Positions 13,413-13,931 of a DNA stretch of 13,931 bases are shown one piece after another; positions within the stretch are counted from its first letter, which is position 1; each line of letters opens with the position of its first letter. Source of the DNA: Solirubrobacteraceae bacterium (GTDB lineage: Bacteria > Actinomycetota > Thermoleophilia > Solirubrobacterales > Solirubrobacteraceae); the NCBI GenBank assembly GCA_030038955.1, contig JASHQV010000387.1, forward strand, positions 1 through 13,931, written 5' to 3'. Below the pieces are notes generated by a model. It made no database searches. It was not told the origin of the DNA and was given only the letters and a program-made list of their open reading frames with translations. The translations under genes were made by a program, and so were the position numbers.

Positions 13413-13931
13413 CTATTTCGCGGCCCGTTGTGTTCGCCGCGTCGAGGCGCGAGGCACGACCCGCGTTGGAACGATTATCTGACGCTCTGGCGGCTCCCTT
13501 CCCTCGACGAGATCTACGAGGAGCTCCGTTGCGCGCTGGCCAATCAGCTCGGGATACAGATTGAGCACGGTCAGCGAGGGACGCATCCGGTTTGCCCCCT
13601 CGCTCTCCGTGGCGGTCGAGACGAGCAGCAATTGCTCCGGGACGCGGACGCCACGAGCCTGCGCCGCCAGCAACGTGCCGTATGCCAGCCGATCGTATGT
13701 CGCGTAGATCGCGTCGGGCGGCGTGGTCGTGCTGAACAGCTGCTGCGCGGCGGCAAACCCGGACCGCTCCGTGAAGTCGCGCACTCGCACGATCACCGGA
13801 TCCAGGCGGTGGGCATCGCACCAATGCCGGAAGGTGCACTCAACGTCGACGGTGTACGACATGACCGCATCGCTCGTGACGAGGGCGATGCGGCGGGCGC
13901 CGCGCCGACACAGATGCTCAAGCAGCGCGCG
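13413..13931 (-). CDS. LacI-family transcriptional regulator (N-terminus missing)
   Basis: The C-terminal 172 residues of a sugar-responsive repressor type; the frame is open to the right edge, so the helix-turn-helix and the first part of the ligand-binding domain lie outside. Seen: LLEHLCRRGARRIALVTSD (the usual start of the second lobe after G-x-R-R-I-A), FAAAQQLFSTTTPPDAIYAT, YDRLAYGTLLAAQARGVRVPEQLLLV, LTVLNLYPELIGQRATELLVDLVEG, and the terminal PTRVVPRAST, the standard ending of the family. The ATG at 13862 is internal. The usual Asp-Asp after the VPE strand is replaced by TATE, so the effector pocket may differ. The effector and targets cannot be told; no sugar genes are in the window. 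Stop is TAG at 13413-13415. Confidence 0.88.
   Translation of the reverse strand, partial: RALLEHLCRRGARRIALVTSDAVMSYTVDVECTFRHWCDAHRLDPVIVRVRDFTERSGFAAAQQLFSTTTPPDAIYATYDRLAYGTLLAAQARGVRVPEQLLLVSTATESEGANRMRPSLTVLNLYPELIGQRATELLVDLVEGREPPERQIIVPTRVVPRASTRRTQRAAK

Overview
The window is GC-rich DNA, and its real genes show a strong third-position G/C bias. The gene content (a Cys-type CcmE with CcmF, a DUF6636 lipoprotein, SecG, gabD2-like SSADH, a PKD beta-propeller protein) suggests an actinobacterium, most likely class Thermoleophilia (Solirubrobacterales, Conexibacter/Solirubrobacter-like). This placement is inference from family content. There are no insertion sequences, phage genes, CRISPR arrays or recognisable RNA genes, so it reads as ordinary chromosomal backbone with a few unusual details.

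Layout, left to right. (1) The 3' part of lon on +, with a 24-bp minisatellite coding for a linker just before the ATPase domain. It ends at a strong hairpin shared with a convergent secreted lipoprotein gene on -. (2) A succinate-semialdehyde dehydrogenase gene on +, divergent from the lipoprotein. (3) Four + strand genes, each probably its own transcription unit: an exported beta-propeller/PKD protein, a DedA-family membrane protein, an L,D-transpeptidase, and a coiled-coil HD-GYP phosphodiesterase. The 302-bp gap before the transpeptidase holds five 19-bp tandem repeats and a foldable leader. (4) A - strand block: ccmE, ccmF and a short ccmI-like gene, then after a 242-bp gap secG, which converges on HD-GYP. 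(5) A small + strand zinc-ribbon protein, then the 3' end of a LacI-type regulator on -, cut by the right window edge.

Functionally, the clearest unit is ccmE-ccmF-ccmI-like: late steps of System I cytochrome c maturation, in which heme held by CcmE is passed to apocytochrome through CcmF. CcmE carries C-x-x-x-Y in place of the usual heme-binding H-x-x-x-Y, which places this with the variant System I known from archaea and some sulfate reducers. The other genes concern the envelope (lipoprotein, propeller, DedA, L,D-transpeptidase, SecG), protein quality control (Lon), gamma-aminobutyrate/succinate-semialdehyde metabolism, and c-di-GMP turnover.

I did not find a clearly new multigene system. 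The points most worth following are the Cys-type CcmE cluster, the repeat linker in Lon, the repeat-plus-hairpin leader before the L,D-transpeptidase, and two genes that look leaderless.
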